From the NCBI GenBank assembly GCA_002449585.1, contig DJXD01000019.1:1-6776 (forward strand): a stretch of 6,776 nucleotides of DNA, written 5' to 3'. The notes beneath the pieces were generated by a model. The model was given only the letters and a program-made list of their open reading frames with translations. It ran no database searches and was not told the origin of the DNA. The DNA is from Ruminococcus sp. UBA7013 (GTDB lineage Bacteria > Bacillota > Clostridia > Oscillospirales > Ruminococcaceae). The position numbers and the translations under genes were made by a program. Below are positions 6,735-6,776 of this stretch, piece by piece (the first letter of the stretch is position 1; the number at the start of each line of letters is the position of its first letter).

Positions 6735-6736
6735 TC
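6717..6736. promoter_or_regulatory. Second palindrome overlapping the -35, possible operator
   Basis: TGACAA (6720-6725) and TTGTCA (6728-6733) form a perfect inverted repeat around a central GA. Two further pairs of symmetry lie beyond one mismatch on each side (6717-6718 with 6735-6736). The site includes most of the -35 hexamer and part of the spacer, and it abuts the palindrome on the -10. Part of the symmetry arises because TTGACA is itself half of it. A regulatory function is inferred only from position. Confidence 0.35.
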
Positions 6737-6776
6737 GTTTAGTAAAAAATCGGCATTCATGTCCATTTTTATTTTG

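Noticed and set aside
6740..6776. Possible terminator of an upstream gene (GGACAT/ATGCC hairpin followed by GATTTTTT on the minus strand)
   Set aside because: The stem is only five pairs with a bulge and a two-base loop, and no upstream gene end can be identified in the short stretch.

Overview
The window is an AT-rich stretch of what looks like a low-GC Gram-positive chromosome. A gut Clostridia member (Ruminococcus or Lachnospiraceae type) is my best guess. It rests on purine-rich Shine-Dalgarno sites, GTG and TTG starts, tight gene packing, a consensus SigA-type promoter and a YfhO-like envelope enzyme. No 16S rRNA or other taxonomic marker is present, so this is an inference.

All supported genes lie on the minus strand and form one tightly packed operon, read from right to left. 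At the right end, 6706-6734 holds a near-consensus promoter (TTGACA, 17-base spacer, TAAAAT with an extended -10 TGn). Two palindromes overlap it, and a leader of about 118 bases with a possible hairpin follows. The genes in transcription order are: (1) a family 2 glycosyltransferase of the polyprenyl-phosphate-sugar-synthase type, 6581-5772; (2) a sugar-nucleotidyltransferase-like enzyme, 5779-5045; (3) a fusion of a UPF0104/LPG-synthase-TM flippase-like membrane domain with a C-terminal aminoglycoside-phosphotransferase-like kinase domain, 5024-3144; (4) a small HAD-superfamily phosphatase, 3147-2581; (5) a large multi-pass membrane protein of the YfhO / GT-C glycosyltransferase type, 2562-1. 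The last gene runs off the left edge, and probably only its last few codons are missing. Junctions are an 8-base overlap, a 20-base gap, a 4-base ATGA overlap and an 18-base gap. No internal terminator is apparent.

Taken together the genes look like a cell-envelope glycan decoration cassette. Kinase, phosphatase and nucleotidyltransferase activities could prepare an activated small molecule or sugar. The GT2 enzyme could load a sugar onto a polyprenyl phosphate. The flippase-like domain could move the lipid-linked donor across the membrane, and the GT-C enzyme could transfer it outside the cell to a wall polymer, lipoteichoic acid or another glycan. The substrates cannot be read from sequence. 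The most unusual element is the covalent joining of the flippase-like domain to a kinase fold.

Three gene starts were reassigned from the longest open frame using ribosome-binding sites: GTG at 6581, ATG at 5779 and ATG at 5024. No tRNA, rRNA, CRISPR array, insertion sequence or attachment site was seen.
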